The position numbers were made by a program, and so were the translations under genes. 64,000 nt of DNA from Phytophthora sp. 'mugwort' (taxonomy: Eukaryota; Oomycota; Peronosporomycetes; Peronosporales; Peronosporaceae). The stretch spans positions 4,774,001 to 4,838,000 of the forward strand of contig JAUCEF010000005.1 of NCBI GenBank assembly GCA_033558025.1, read 5' to 3'. Below, piece after piece: positions 54,034 to 64,000 of the stretch. Each line of letters begins with the position of its first letter. The first letter of the stretch is position 1. Below the pieces are notes generated by a model. That model was not told the DNA's origin. It saw only the letters and a program-made list of their open reading frames with translations, and searched no databases.

Positions 54034-55100
54034 TCAACGTGTGGTCTCTTGCGTAAAGTATAATGTCACGCTGTTTGTCGAGGTTTCCGTCTTAATTAAA
54101 GTAGCGCCAACTTCGGAGACAGTAGGCAAGTTGTACGTCCCAGGTTGCGAACGGTTTTTGTGTAGACGGAATTTCACATCGCCAACGTCCCCACCGTTAG
54201 CGCGGTGCTCACGAAGCTTTTCCCCGAAGGTGAGGAATTGCTTCGCGAACGGGTTGAGATCAGCCACCATCGCCTCGATATCGCCTAACGCTACGGGGTC
54301 CAAGTCACTGACCCCCCCCCCTACGGCGCTCTGCGCGCTGTTGCATGTCCGGGTCCACGATGTAGATCTGCGCAAACTTGGGTTGCGCGGGTTGATGTTT
54401 GTAGGGATGTAAGGAAGTAAGGAGCCGAGAAAGTGACCCATGGCTCCTTTGGATTCGGTACGTGTAGACTTCCTGTTGCCCAGCCACACTGGCGTCTTGG
54501 TTCACATCCTCGAACGTGCTCCGGTCGCTGCACGATACGCCAATGGAAGTGAAGGCGAAGGCCTGGTTGTACGCACGTATATGGCGCCGGAACTCAGGGC
54601 CCCCATATAGCTGCAAAAGGCGGGGTAGCGCAGGAGACAGAAGAGGAAGCTTGCGGTTTCTGTCCGCCTCTTCCAGGCAACACGTTTTCTTCGACTCGGC
54701 TGGATTTCCACGCGTTGCAGTGGTCACAAATCGTAGTCGTAAGTCGCCTATGGCGCCCATTGAGTACTTCTTTTTTAATTTGGTCCGGTAACCATAGAAA
54801 CCTCGAAGTCCTGATAGTTGCAGAGAGCGTTGCCTCGTCGCGCGCTGACACGGCGTACCCGAGCGAACACCCACTCGGCGTTCTCCTCCTTTTCTTTTCG
54901 ATTTACCCGTGACTCCTCTTGATGCAGGCGGTTGCGCTCCCGCTCAACGCCGCTTTCCTGGTCCGAACGCCGATCCCAAGATGCGCGCCGGCGTTCTGCG
55001 TCTCTCAGCATCACGCGTTCCCTTTTCTCCTGTCTCATATTTTGGGTCGTACTCAAGCCCGTTCGGCATCCCTCGCTCGATTGCGTTCTTGCTACGACGC
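54034..55100 (-). pseudogene. Helitron-like replicase/helicase N-terminal fragment
   Basis: Read right to left. A coiled, Arg/Glu-rich region comes first (55056-54900: DAERRRASWDRRSDQESGVE). Next are FARVRRVSARRGNALCNYQD and FEVSMVTGP (~54890-54780). A CDHCNAWK zinc-like site follows (~54725). PPFAAIWGP-type and PEFRRHIRAYNQAFAFTSIG blocks span 54600-54540. YIVDPDMQQRAERR, EAMVADLNPFAKQFLTFGEK and VGDVKFRLHKNRSQPGTYNL continue to ~54100. These precede the Helitron_like_N domain in oomycete Helitrons. The Rep endonuclease and helicase domains are absent, so only the 5' part remains, with several frameshifts. A C9 run near 54308 breaks one frame. Confidence 0.7.
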
Positions 55101-55479
55101 TGAAACGACAGATCTGTTACGTGCTTGCAGGCAGCAATGCCGAGAGGATAGCGGATCCGTGAAGAGATAGAGAAAGCGATGCGTGAAATGAGCGCGTCAA
55201 CGCAAACCCTACTTCTCCAGAGGAATCAGACGCGAAGAAGCGCCGCCAAGCGAGACGAAGGACCAGGTAGTTCAACCTAAACAAGTCGTGAAAGCGATTC
55301 AGATTGGTGAAGGAGAGGGGGTTAGCGGTACCGATGCGGCATCGTCCAACCCGAGAGTCGAAAGGACACGAAACCAGGGACCACCGCTGGGGGTCCACCA
55401 AAGTGATCCCAAGCAAGTGGATCAGCACGGTCGCCAACGCGACGCCGAGAGACAACGCCAACGAAGGGTTTGCTCTGAT
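55101..55479 (+). other. Coiled-coil-like coding scrap of unknown origin
   Basis: The plus strand reads RIREEIEKAMREMSASTQTL and LLQRNQTRRSAAKRDEGP (~55150-55265), then an Arg/Gln-rich open stretch (55288-55578). The minus strand is also open (55117-55569). It may be part of a copia polyprotein upstream of the RT scrap that follows; not certain. Confidence 0.3.
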
Positions 55480-55765
55480 AGTGTTCGGTTTCGGCATCAA
55501 TTTCCACTTTCGATTTTTCATGTGACACTGGTACTCTTCTTTCATGGCATGCGTTGTCATAGGGGTCAACTTAGATGAGCGTAACGATCAAGGCTATGGA
55601 CAGAAATACGGTAAAGACTATCTGGAAACTTATTCACCTGTAATTTGGATCGAGTCCCTACGACTTATCCTACTTTTGCGCTTTTTTTTGCTAAGAGTGC
55701 CACTACGTAGACGTTTTGATCGCCTTCTTGAATGGTGTTGGCTGGGTTGATTTCTTTATAGAGCA
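55480..55765 (+). pseudogene. Copia reverse transcriptase scrap (start of RVT_2)
   Basis: YGQKYGKDYLETYSPVIWIE and SLRLILLL (55598-55680) match the start of copia RT. Frame-shifted FDRLLEWCWLG corresponds to a damaged DFVTAFLNG motif A. Nothing of the rest of the element is adjacent. Confidence 0.6.
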
Positions 55766-56715
55766 TAACCTGATGACTTGGTGAGGTAGCCGGAAGAGTC
55801 TGTCGACTGTTAAAAGGTATCTGTCTCGACGAGCCTTACGCAATTGTCGAGGATTTTGCCAAGCCGCGCCTACTATGAACTATCCGACGCTGCATAGGAG
55901 GATGACCATATTCTCGTGACCCGCGTCTCGCACGGTTCTCCCGTCTAGAACAAATATAAAATGATGTCGAGGCTATAGCCCATTTGAGGCTACGCGATTC
56001 ATCCGCCACAAAACCGGAGTGTGAGATGACTCGAAGACTAGATAGATTTAAGACTGAATATATTTATAAGGGCTTTAGCTTGGCTTGCAATTAACCTATA
56101 ATATACCTATAAATGAAACCTAGAGAGCCGTCAATTGTATGGCTCTAACAACAACTGGTACAGCGTACCCGTAATGTTGCTCGGGATGTCAGTGATGTTA
56201 TCCACATCACGATGCACCTCTAAAGAATAACACGTTACTCTTCATATACCGTACACATTCCCCTGCTAGAAACGTCACCAATGGACACGTCCGGGTTAGG
56301 TATACAAGTCTCCATTGACGGAGCGATGTAAACGTACTTAGCAAATTATGGACAGTAATGCAAAGCCTACATACAGTCACAGTCACAACCAACTAGGGAG
56401 AGCAAATGGTCGTGTGCACGCGGCGTTTTTTTCAGAGGTGGCTGCGGCGACGGCAATGCGCCTTGGGGTCCATCATCACTGGTATGACTAGCCGAGCACC
56501 GCCCGCTTTGCGGGAGGTAATAAGTTTGGATGATGCCCATTTCGCTCGCTCAGGAGCTCGCTCCACTACGGAGAAAAGCTACCTACGCTTCGCTGCGGTA
56601 GTGAGTGCCTCTGCTCCGCTCGCAGATGCTCGCTGCGCTACTCGCCGTGTTAGGATACTAAGTGAGCTACCTACGTCTTCGACTTCGGTAGGAAGGGCGG
56701 GCCCTCCGGTCCGCT
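55766..56715. other. Spacer with short palindromes
   Basis: 55766-56440 has no supportable gene. 56500-56710 is rich in short inverted repeats: CCCGC-TTT-GCGGG at 56502-56514, and CTACC...GGTAG pairs around 56579-56603 and 56662-56692. It shares phrases such as CTACGCTTCGCT with the LTR-like region near 38431. It may be a solo-LTR fragment. Confidence 0.4.
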
Positions 56716-58758
56716 TTACACGAAAAGATTTTTGCCCGGGCCGCCTTCGCTTCGCTCGGCAGCAAAAATGGATTTATCCAATGGGAGGCCGGCTTTTACA
56801 TCTTCGAGATCGGTATGTAGGTTAGGCATCACCCCCACAATTGCTTCGACCAGTGCGTTCATAGTTTTGTAGTCTGCCGTCTGTCGGAATTCTCTTTGTC
56901 CTTTGCGTACTGGAAGAGCAGGGGATGCCCATCGACTCTCCTTTGATTTTCGTACACCCAGCATAACTCCACTAGTTGCCTGTTAACATCATCCAAGAAG
57001 CGACGAACTTCTGGAGGATACTGCGGGCCTTGGATCTGTATGGCTTTGCTCCCTTCTTGAGCCGTACCCGCATTGGTGGCACTCGAGCAGGCGGATCCGC
57101 GCCCAAACGCACCCTCCACAAGTCGAACTCTAACGCAATACGGATCAACTTATCCTTCAGCTCGTACGGAAAGCCGTCCTGGATTGACTTCTCTACCCCC
57201 ATGCTAACACATTTGCTCGCACTTCGTCGCCCTGGATCGCGCCAACCCCAATGGTTGGTTCGTCCACATCATCAAATTCATCCCCATCCGTGTCGGTCGC
57301 GAACGGTACAGCCAATAAATCTAGTTGCCGCTCGACGTCGATTCCCAAGGTTAACAACACGTCATTACCCAGTAGGAACTCGCCAGAGTCTCCAAGAATG
57401 ATAAGGTCCTCAACTAGTTTAGGAACGTACACAAAGCCTGCAATTGTTCTTAACCTCAGATTCAGTTTCACCGTCCAGTTCACATAAAGTGTAATACCGT
57501 CGGCCATCGTACATTCTGTAGGCTCCCGTGACCTATGACGCACGATTCCGGGCTTCACTTCTTTCAGTCAATCAAAACTGTTTCATTCAAGCAGCAACGA
57601 CCTGCACCACTATCCACACAAAGGGGGACTTCCAGCTTGTCCTCCAGTACGACAACCTGGCCCTGCTTCGGGAAACACTGTCGAATCCGTTTTAATCTAG
57701 CGGGGCTTCTCTTTGTTGGAGTCGTCCGGCTTGATTACGTGTTTGCGATCATTGAGGAGTTTGTCGCGCTCGGTTGGTGTCGCTGTGGGGCACTTAGACA
57801 GATAATGTGCTCCGCCACAATGAAAATAACCTTCTTTTGGAGCCCCTTTGAAAGCTACACGACCTTGTTGACCTCCTTTTTTCTTCTGTCGGCCTGCATC
57901 AGTCGCTTGTTTCATTTTCTTCACAGATCGGTACTCCTGTTGCTCATGGCGGCGATTTTTCTTCTGGGTATCCATGCTTTTGTTCATTGTAATGCTGCTT
58001 ACGGCGTGCGAAATTCTGATTCCTCAAAGCTCGTTCATCATCGATCGCCTGTACCTTGGCTTTCTGACGGACGAGCTCATGCAGCTTTAGAATGCCGATC
58101 TTTGCTTCAGGAATCGAAAGTCCAATTCGTTTTGACCTTGTTCTTCAGTCCATTTGAAGCGAGTTGACAAGGAGCTTGCACCTTTTTTTCCTTCCCCTTT
58201 CCGACTCGAAGAAGGTCGAGAACCCGTACTTCTTGATCAAGGAGTTGCACAAGTGGAAGTACCCTATTACCCTCGCGTCGATGTCCTTGTTCGCTAAATT
58301 CATGCACAGTTCCTCGCGAAATATTTCCTTCACATTGGGCAGCTCTTGGTTCTGGAAACTGTCTGCGACCTCGGGAATTTTCTCCAGCAGGAACTCATCC
58401 GTCACGCTGCTTTGCTCCACTCCCCAGCTATTGTCGCCAACAATTTCGCGTCGAAAAAGCTTTTCACACTCTACATTATTGCTCCGACGTCTTCTTTCCC
58501 CGTCCTTGCAGCGGTCCTTGGTGTACTCCTCACACTCCTTCCTCAGCTTGAACCACTCCACTAACGCTTCGCGTGCCATGGAGGACACCTTGGGCGGGTT
58601 CACGATGGCAAAAATGGGGTGAGGTACGCGCGCAGTCTGCTGGCTCGTCGTGATTTCCGTCACTCCGTCCTCAAATGTACCCGGTTCTCTCCAGTTACTC
58701 CGCGTGTCACGAGGGGGCCATCCTGGCCTTGATCCCCGGTCGTTGATGCGGTTGTCAT
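56716..58758 (-). pseudogene. Second Ty3/gypsy relic: gag, zinc knuckle, protease, start of RT
   Basis: Read right to left. A gag start ATG lies at 58758 (MTTASTTGDQGQDGPLVTRG). After a shift the frame at 58663-58145 is open for 172 codons (HPIFAIVNPPKVSSMAREAL, NANKDIDARVIGYFHLCN-like). The knuckle region 57987-57697 reads YFHCGGAHYLSKCP, with the first Cys lost. The protease-like region 57558-57193 has EFLLGNDVLLTLGIDVERQL. The RT start at 57200-56716 has KYPPEVRRFLDDVNRQLVEL-type sequence, ASPALPVRKGQREFRQTADY and KTMNALVEAIVGVMPNLHTD. RT motifs A and C are absent, so the element ends at about 56716. It is a different gypsy lineage from that at 47700-53960. Confidence 0.75.
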
Positions 58759-58914
58759 GCTTTGTCTCCAGTCCGTCGGTCTTGCTTAACCCGCAACTAA
58801 AGATATCTTCGTAGTAGGTTTCGGAACACTACGAGGGAAGCTGGCGCTTCCGGGCAAACCAAAGCTCTGTTAATGGTTTGGAGGTAAAACTTAAAGTGAT
58901 CTCTTCCTCTAGCT

Positions 58915-59473
58915 GTGTCGGCGACTTTTGCAGAACGTCTTCTGCCGAAGCGTCTTCTACCAAAGCGCCTTCTGCCAACGACCTCTCTGTCGGTTGCGCA
59001 TTGGTTTCTCTACTTTCTGCCCTATCCTAATGCCAGCTTGGTGACGTCTGTTCGTGGACGTCGCCTGGTGAATGGGCTGGGCTTGCTTCTTCGAAACGCC
59101 CCACTACAGAAGGTTGCTAAAACGAAAGACGTGTCTGAAGCTGACGGCGGCGACAGTACATTACTACTACCGGTACAGGTAAGTGCGTTTTGTTCTTTCC
59201 CTCCGATTTCAAGTTTGTCAACTGCGTTGATATGCCGTTTCATCACGTTTAGAGAACGCTAATACGCCGCAGCTGAGGAGGCCTCGTGAGGACCTTCAAT
59301 CCTCTTCAATATCTAAGAAACCCCGTGGGTCTGACGAGGTGAAAAAGAAAACATTTCAAGACGGGACTATCCGAAAGAAAATGTCGCTGGTGGAGGCGCG
59401 CAAGGCAGCTCGGGAAGAGGTGGAAAAGCACACCCAGGAGCGTGCGAACAAGATAGAAGCGATGTTAAATTGA
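58915..59473 (+). CDS. Possible two-exon gene of unknown function
   Basis: Exon 1 would be 58915-59178, starting with an alternative codon or further upstream. Its tail is LLRNAPLQKVAKTKDVSEAD then GGDSTLLLPVQ. At 59179 there is a strong 5' splice site CAG|GTAAGTGC. Using the AG at 59253-59254 as acceptor (intron 59179-59254) keeps phase 0. Exon 2 reads NANTPQLRRPREDLQSSSIS, KKPRGSDEVKKKTFQDG and ARKAAREEVEKHTQERANKI EAMLN stop at 59473. The last 35 residues are a charged helix. Exon 1 also contains three copies of a (C)GTCTTCTNCC-type 15-bp repeat at 58929-58975. No family recognised; expression data would be needed to accept it. Confidence 0.4.
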
Positions 59474-60048
59474 ATGCTTTAGTATTGGGTCTCACACCAG
59501 TATATTACTCTTTTATCCTCTGTTCTAATTGCCTATGCTCTAGACTCGTGCTCGGGGTCTGAGGCAAACGAAAAAGTGAGCTCGTCTTCGGATTGTGTCC
59601 TCGGCCGGCTCGCTCCTCTGCCTCTCAATCGTCATTGCACTATGGTTGGCAGGGAGCTCTCTGCTCAGTACTATCCAGTCATCTGTGATGACCTCTAGTA
59701 CTTGTTAATCAATATAACACTTTGGAAAGGGTTTTGATTCAGTTTTTCTTTTTGTTGCCAGACAGGCAGGCGCCTGTTGTGCAACGGTGCGCGGAGCGCA
59801 CAGCTCTCCACTCAACAAGCGAAAAAAGACTTCGAATTACAATTTGCATAGCGCTTTGGTGGGAATTAATTTTATATGACGCTCAACGTGTATCATGAGT
59901 AACTTAGCTACTTTACATGACGATCTCCATACTTCCTCCGGGCTCAAATGATTGCAAATATGGACTATCCACAAGGGTCCAGCACTGTGAGTCTTTATTA
60001 AAAAAAAGTATATATGTGAGTGGTATAACAAAAAAAAAATGTTTCCAT
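59474..60048. other. Spacer
   Basis: T-rich and A-rich runs, no recognisable gene. An A9 run occurs at about 60031-60039 close to the end of the next transposase relic. Confidence 0.35.
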
Positions 60049-61384
60049 TTATACATCGATTACAACACCTTCTTGAAGAACTGCAACAGCGTGTCGAAAA
60101 ATCTCCAAGTCACATGGGAATGACTGTGAAAGCTTTCCTTGTCGCCTCAGCTTGCTTTTGCCCATGTGCGGTAGCTTGTAATCATTAGCCTCGCCTATTT
60201 TCATCACACACTCCATAACCTTCTGCAAGGTGAGGAATATGTTGTCTAGTGTCTCTACTTTGAGTGCTGCGTACGACTTCCTTACTGCCTGTACTAGTTG
60301 ATCAATGTTGTAGCAATCTTCTTGGTACTGGAGAGCCTGGATAGAAGTGAAGTATCCCAAATCCAGGATGTTGAGGTCGGGTGAGTTTGCCGGCTGGAAG
60401 GCAAGACGGATGTTCCAGCCGTCAGCCAGTCCAGCGGCTAAGATGTCGGCGTCGTCCGGTTTGCAGTGCGGTGTGGCGTTGTCTTGCTGGATTAGGATAG
60501 GCATCCCTTTCTCAGATGCAGGCCACTTGGTCTTAATTGCTGGGATAATGTTCTACAACAGGTAGCATTTGTAGACCTCCCTGTTCACAGACTCCAGGTT
60601 CTTCGTCTCCAACGTGCCAGCTGGACGATTCTGGCTGGTACGCTGCGCTTCCGTCCGCTTCGTAAAGTCCCAAATGCCAATTTTGCCATCAAATAAAACC
60701 TCTCCATTTGATCATATCTGTACAAATCAAATCATAAAATGTTAGAGAATCAAATAACAACCAACGCTTGGCGTACGTACTTACCGAGCTCTAGCAACTG
60801 CAGCAAGAAACATGGTCTTGCCAATAAAGCGCTTGCTTTTGCGCGCACGGTGTGGCACAGTCTCCCCAGGCAACACGTGGAAAGTCTTCTTGTCGGTGTC
60901 CTCATTGAACCACTTCTGGTCCACATGCACGACGTTGTAGATGGGCGAGAAGTGGAGGCCGTATGGCCCGTGAGCGACATGGCGGACGGCGTGGCGTAGG
61001 CGGGCGAGCTTGTTCGCCTTCGTCAGCAGCGGGTGGATCGTGCTCGAGTGGCGTAGAAGGCTTCCTCGGGCCACGGCATCTCGTATGACGGCGCGGGAGA
61101 CGCCAAGCTCTTCGGCGAGGCACCGCTGCGTCATGCTCCGCCAACTTGTGCCGCCCCGACGTGCCCTTGATCCGTGGAGCAACGCCGGCAATTCCTTCGC
61201 TGGCATACGTCGTCTCAAATCGAGACCAAATGCGGCTGACGGTAGTCGTGTGGACACCAAACTCCTCAGCTGCGTCGCGCTAGACACCGCCATCAAACTG
61301 GCCTCTCTCGCCGTGCAGCAGCAGGAAGATCATCACGTCTTGTCGCTCTCTCGTGGTCAGGTTGGGCTTCGTCGGGCGGGACAT
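60049..61384 (-). pseudogene. Tc1-like transposase relic with a recognisable intron
   Basis: ATG at 61384: MSRPTKPNLTTRERQDVMIF, then an in-frame TAG (GGV*RDAAEEF) and frameshifts. HTH blocks include EFGVHTTTVSRIWSRF and EELGVSRAVIRDAV. Catalytic Asp contexts are NVVHVDQKWFNEDT (~60920), ILIQQDNATPH (~60490) and NSPDLNILDLGYF (~60370), so the third acidic residue is Asp rather than Glu. Between AAVARAR and YDQMERF lies a likely 67-nt intron (60784-60718): GTAAGTACG at the 5' side, TTTGTACAG at the 3' side, and both flanks coding. The C-terminal part 60504-60049 is open for 151 codons. No terminal repeats found. Inactive. Confidence 0.75.
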
Positions 61385-62332
61385 GGTGGAGGGGACTGAT
61401 GGTGACAGGGGATTAAGAAGGTGCAAATTGATCAATGAATGGCATGCTGAGACGCACACTTTCGTCCATACCTTTTTTGTTTGTTGGAATTTTTTCGCGC
61501 TCAGAACATTATCCGGTAGCGGCGATCAAACCGCGTCGATTCCGGCTATCATAGCTCGGCAAGAGAGCCCATAGGCGAAACATAGGTCCAACATCTGTTT
61601 TGCATAGCAATCTTTTCCAACCAGAGGAAGTATATCAGCATACATGAATATATTTAGCTGTTGTGCCGGTTGCGATAAAAGACAAGGCAAGGCTCACATT
61701 CAGTCGATAAGACCAGTAAAGTTGATGCTATAACTGTATCTGCAGAAATAAAGTCAAAGCCAATTTATCAATCGCTAAATGATACTCGCGGTCAAGGTTG
61801 GTGAAATTGGCTGAGAACAAGTATTCTTAAGCCCTGAAAGTATCGGCTCTGACGAGCACTCGGATGAAATAATGAAGCATTTAATTCATGGTGTTGCAAC
61901 TTGCATCATTAAATCAATACCATTAATTTTTTGGTGACAGTATTGTTGTCCGGTCATTTAGTACTACTACTAAGTAGTGTAGCTTTAGTACTACAGTCAG
62001 TTTAGTACTAATATAGTAGTGTTAATTCTGCGAGGTAAAATAGTTTCGAATGTATTACATTAGAAGTTCAGCTGCCAAACCAATACATACACTGTATGCG
62101 CCGCACAATAAAACGCACATCTCTAAGCAACCCGCTTTACATGCCATGCAACAAAGATCGAGTGACTGCACGTGGCACTCACTCGCCTCTTCCATTAGAT
62201 TTTTACTGAGAGGTTGAGCGTGACAGCTATGACCCCCGTCTCTCTCTCCTCTTCTTCTCCCATCAAATACAGCGAAGTGAATTCTCTAAATGCATCGGAG
62301 GCGGAAGGAAGGAAGCGAGCACATGCTGAAGA
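61385..62332. other. Spacer downstream of the MFS gene
   Basis: No gene supported. TTTAGTACTA occurs three times at 61957, 61984 and 62001, within a palindromic TAGTACTA-rich patch. This region should include the 3' UTR and terminator of the MFS gene. Confidence 0.4.
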
Positions 62333-64000
62333 CTACGGGTTTTCCGGTATGCCGTCGATCTCCTTGTAGCCGTTCTTCTTAGTGATGCGGTCGTTGATGT
62401 CGATCGAGCACAGACTGGACGAGCTGCCCCACTTCTCGCGGGTCGCAGCGCTCTTCTCCGGATACTCGCGGGCGAGGCACGAGAAGATGAGCGCGAACAG
62501 GATCGAGGCCGGAAAGATCACGTAGGCGCCAATGCCCCACATGACGCGGCCGCCATAGTGCTCGTACATGTAGCCGCCCATCAGTGTCGAGCAGGCAGCG
62601 CCCATACCCTTCTGCACTGCAGTCAGCAGACCGATCATCGTGCCCTCCGTACCCTCAGGAGACGACTGGAAGATGTAGTTGGTGAAGGCAGCCCACAGCA
62701 AGCCGAAGGTCATGCCGTGCAGAGCCTCGAACGGAAGCCACACCCACGGGTTGTGCGCGTACGTGTAGACGATCATACGGACGCCGTATGCCACAATGCT
62801 GAAGATGATGCAGTTCGGCGTGCCGAAGCGCTCGAAGATCTTGTTGGAGAAGAAGAAGAGCGGCAGCTCCGAGATGGTCTCCGTGGCGATGATGACACCG
62901 ACCAGACGCGCGTCGTTGCCCGACAGGTTGAAGTCTGCACACAGCAACAGCCAGCATTAGTCAAAGCCTGCAGCACCTCACACCCACTCATTAGACAGGC
63001 AAATCACATACACCATAGGAAGAGGAAGTCTGCACGTAGCCAATAGCCAAACAGAAACAGTCACAGCAACAACACAAGATCAGCATCAGCAAAATTTGTT
63101 AACATCCACTCCCCAAAGCAAGGACGCAAAACGTCTGCACAAAGCAAGCAACAACATAATGTCAGTATAGCTGCACAGACATAAAGAAACACGCATGAAG
63201 GTTTAGTAGACGTACACTGTCGATGAGGCCTCCCATGACGCCAGCGAGCAGTACCACAATGTACAGGATGAGCACGTCCGGTTGGTCCCAAATGATGGCC
63301 AGTGATTGAAGATAGTCGGTCTTGACGGTCTCCTCGTCGGGCTGGTACGCGGGGATGAAGCGCAGCAGGATGAAGAGCGAGATGACGGACAGACCCAGCA
63401 CCATGTTGAAGCACCAGGCAATGCCGATGGCAGCAGCCATGACACCTGCGAAGTAGCCACCGATACCGTAGCCGACCGCACCGTAGAGTCTCTGCTTGCC
63501 GTAGACGCCGCCAATGTGCACGAGCATGGTCATGGCCGTCTGGTCCAGCAGCGACCACGTGGGCTGTGTCTGGAAGTTGGCCACAAAGAGCATGATACAC
63601 ATGACGTTGAAGGTGGACACGAACCGCAGCGAGAACATGAAGAGTGCGGCCGAGACGAGGCAGAATATGTGCACAAGCTTCTGGTTCTTGATCACATCGG
63701 CCACGCCGCCCCAGATAGGCGGCGCGATGATGGCACACACGCACGGGAGCGTGAGCAAGATACCGATCTGCATCTTGTCAAAGTGCTCCGTGTGATCGAA
63801 GTAAATCTAGTCGTGTCAGAACAAGGAGGGGGTTGGTGAGTAGGTATGGCCGCGGGCGACTAGTAGCACGGAGGGTCAAGGCCGCCGAACGTACAGGCAG
63901 GTAGGTCTGAGTCGAGAAGGCGCAGTAGTGGATGGCGAAGAAGAGCTTGAGCGGCACGAGCCGCTTGCTCTCGCCACCATCGATGGCGAACTCGATGAGG
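62333..64000 (-). CDS. MFS transporter (MFS_1-like / nucleoside-symporter-like family), multi-exon, 5' end outside the window
   Basis: Four exons fit one reading frame: 64000-63895 (partial), 63806-63218, 63029-63012 and 62934-62333. Introns are 88, 188 and 77 nt with GT..AG ends (GTACGT.., GTGTACGT.., GTATGT..). The third exon is only 18 nt and bridges GGLIDN to FLFLWY then FNLSGNDARLVG. Exon 2 has many hydrophobic helices (IGILLTLPCVCAIIAPPIWG, VHIFCLVSAALFMFSLRFVS) and the MFS-like WGGVADVIKN loop. Exon 4 has more helices (VGVIIATETISELPLFFF, HGMTFGLLWAAFTNYIF) and a charged cytosolic tail ending GIPENP. The family is 12-TM secondary transporters of the plasma or vacuolar membrane; substrate cannot be told. 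Only the N-terminal ~2 helices are missing. It appears intact. Confidence 0.88.
63012..63029 (-). other. Candidate 18-nt microexon of the MFS gene
   Basis: Minus-strand sequence ACTTCCTCTTCCTATGGT is bounded by GTGCAG upstream and GTATGTGA downstream. Including it restores IDN-FLFLW-Y in phase 1 on both sides and gives a continuous membrane helix. Skipping it leaves exon 2 and exon 4 in compatible phase but removes six residues. Confidence 0.6.

Noticed and set aside
56406..56825. 139-codon plus-strand ORF
   Set aside because: It overlaps a palindrome-rich patch and the antisense of a gypsy RT start; Arg/Ala-rich composition fits chance in GC-rich DNA.
24106..61384. Treating the Tc1-like relics at 24106, 46329 and 60049 as one family
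   Set aside because: Their catalytic contexts differ (QQDNASIHTS, ILDGASIHRH, QQDNATPH) and only one has visible long TIRs, so they are separate lineages.
62558..63046. Plus-strand ORFs over the MFS gene (also 63306-63839)
   Set aside because: Antisense to well-supported transporter exons; His/Asp/Arg-rich composition is typical of shadow frames.
1..64000. CRISPR arrays, rRNA genes, bacterial operon features
   Set aside because: No evenly spaced repeat-spacer array, no rRNA-like conserved blocks and no Shine-Dalgarno-linked gene strings; the content is eukaryotic.

Overview
The window looks like a gene-sparse, transposon-packed stretch of an oomycete genome, most likely Phytophthora or a close relative. 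This is inferred from protein families, from short introns with GT..AG ends, and from an oomycete-type Inr/FPR core-promoter match upstream of one gene. No database search was possible. Host genes sit at the two ends. On the left are two tandem minus-strand GH3 beta-glucosidase-like genes, one cut by the window start. On the right is a multi-exon MFS transporter, also minus strand and cut by the window end. About 58 kb between them is mostly broken mobile elements.

Layout, left to right. 1-3889: the GH3 pair and their promoters. 4463-7183: a piggyBac-like element with both ends and TTAA duplications visible. 7184-8370: short repeats only. 8380-9950: pogo-like transposase relic (-). 10200-15800: two related Crypton-type tyrosine recombinase relics (+), each followed by an antisense tRNA-like sequence. 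16744-17229: a zinc-finger-like fragment. 17860-22250: an AT-richer island with viral genes, including a tail-fibre-like protein ending in an S74 chaperone domain, an A32/FtsK-type packaging ATPase and a possible capsid protein. 23982-25481: Tc1-like element with about 100 bp inverted repeats, apparently inserted just after the start of another gene. 27000-33330: two LINE relics head to head. 33414-36660: a Ser-rich fragment and a copia relic (-). 38400-41030: a copia LTR/gag fragment and another LINE 3' end. 41040-46300: mostly unassigned sequence. 46329-47220: DDE_3 transposase relic (+). 47700-53960: chromodomain Ty3/gypsy element (+) with an intact opposite-strand ORF at its 3' end. 54034-55100: Helitron N-terminal fragment (-). 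55480-55765: copia RT scrap (+). 56716-58758: second gypsy element (-). 58915-59473: possible two-exon gene. 60049-61384: Tc1-like transposase with an intron (-). 62333-64000: the MFS gene.

Almost every mobile-element reading frame carries stops or frameshifts, so these are mainly fossils. The exceptions with long open frames are the complete GH3 gene, the opposite-strand ORF at 53313-53954 and the MFS exons. The items most worth following up are the viral island, the Crypton pair, the opposite-strand ORF in the gypsy element and an 18-nt microexon in the MFS gene.
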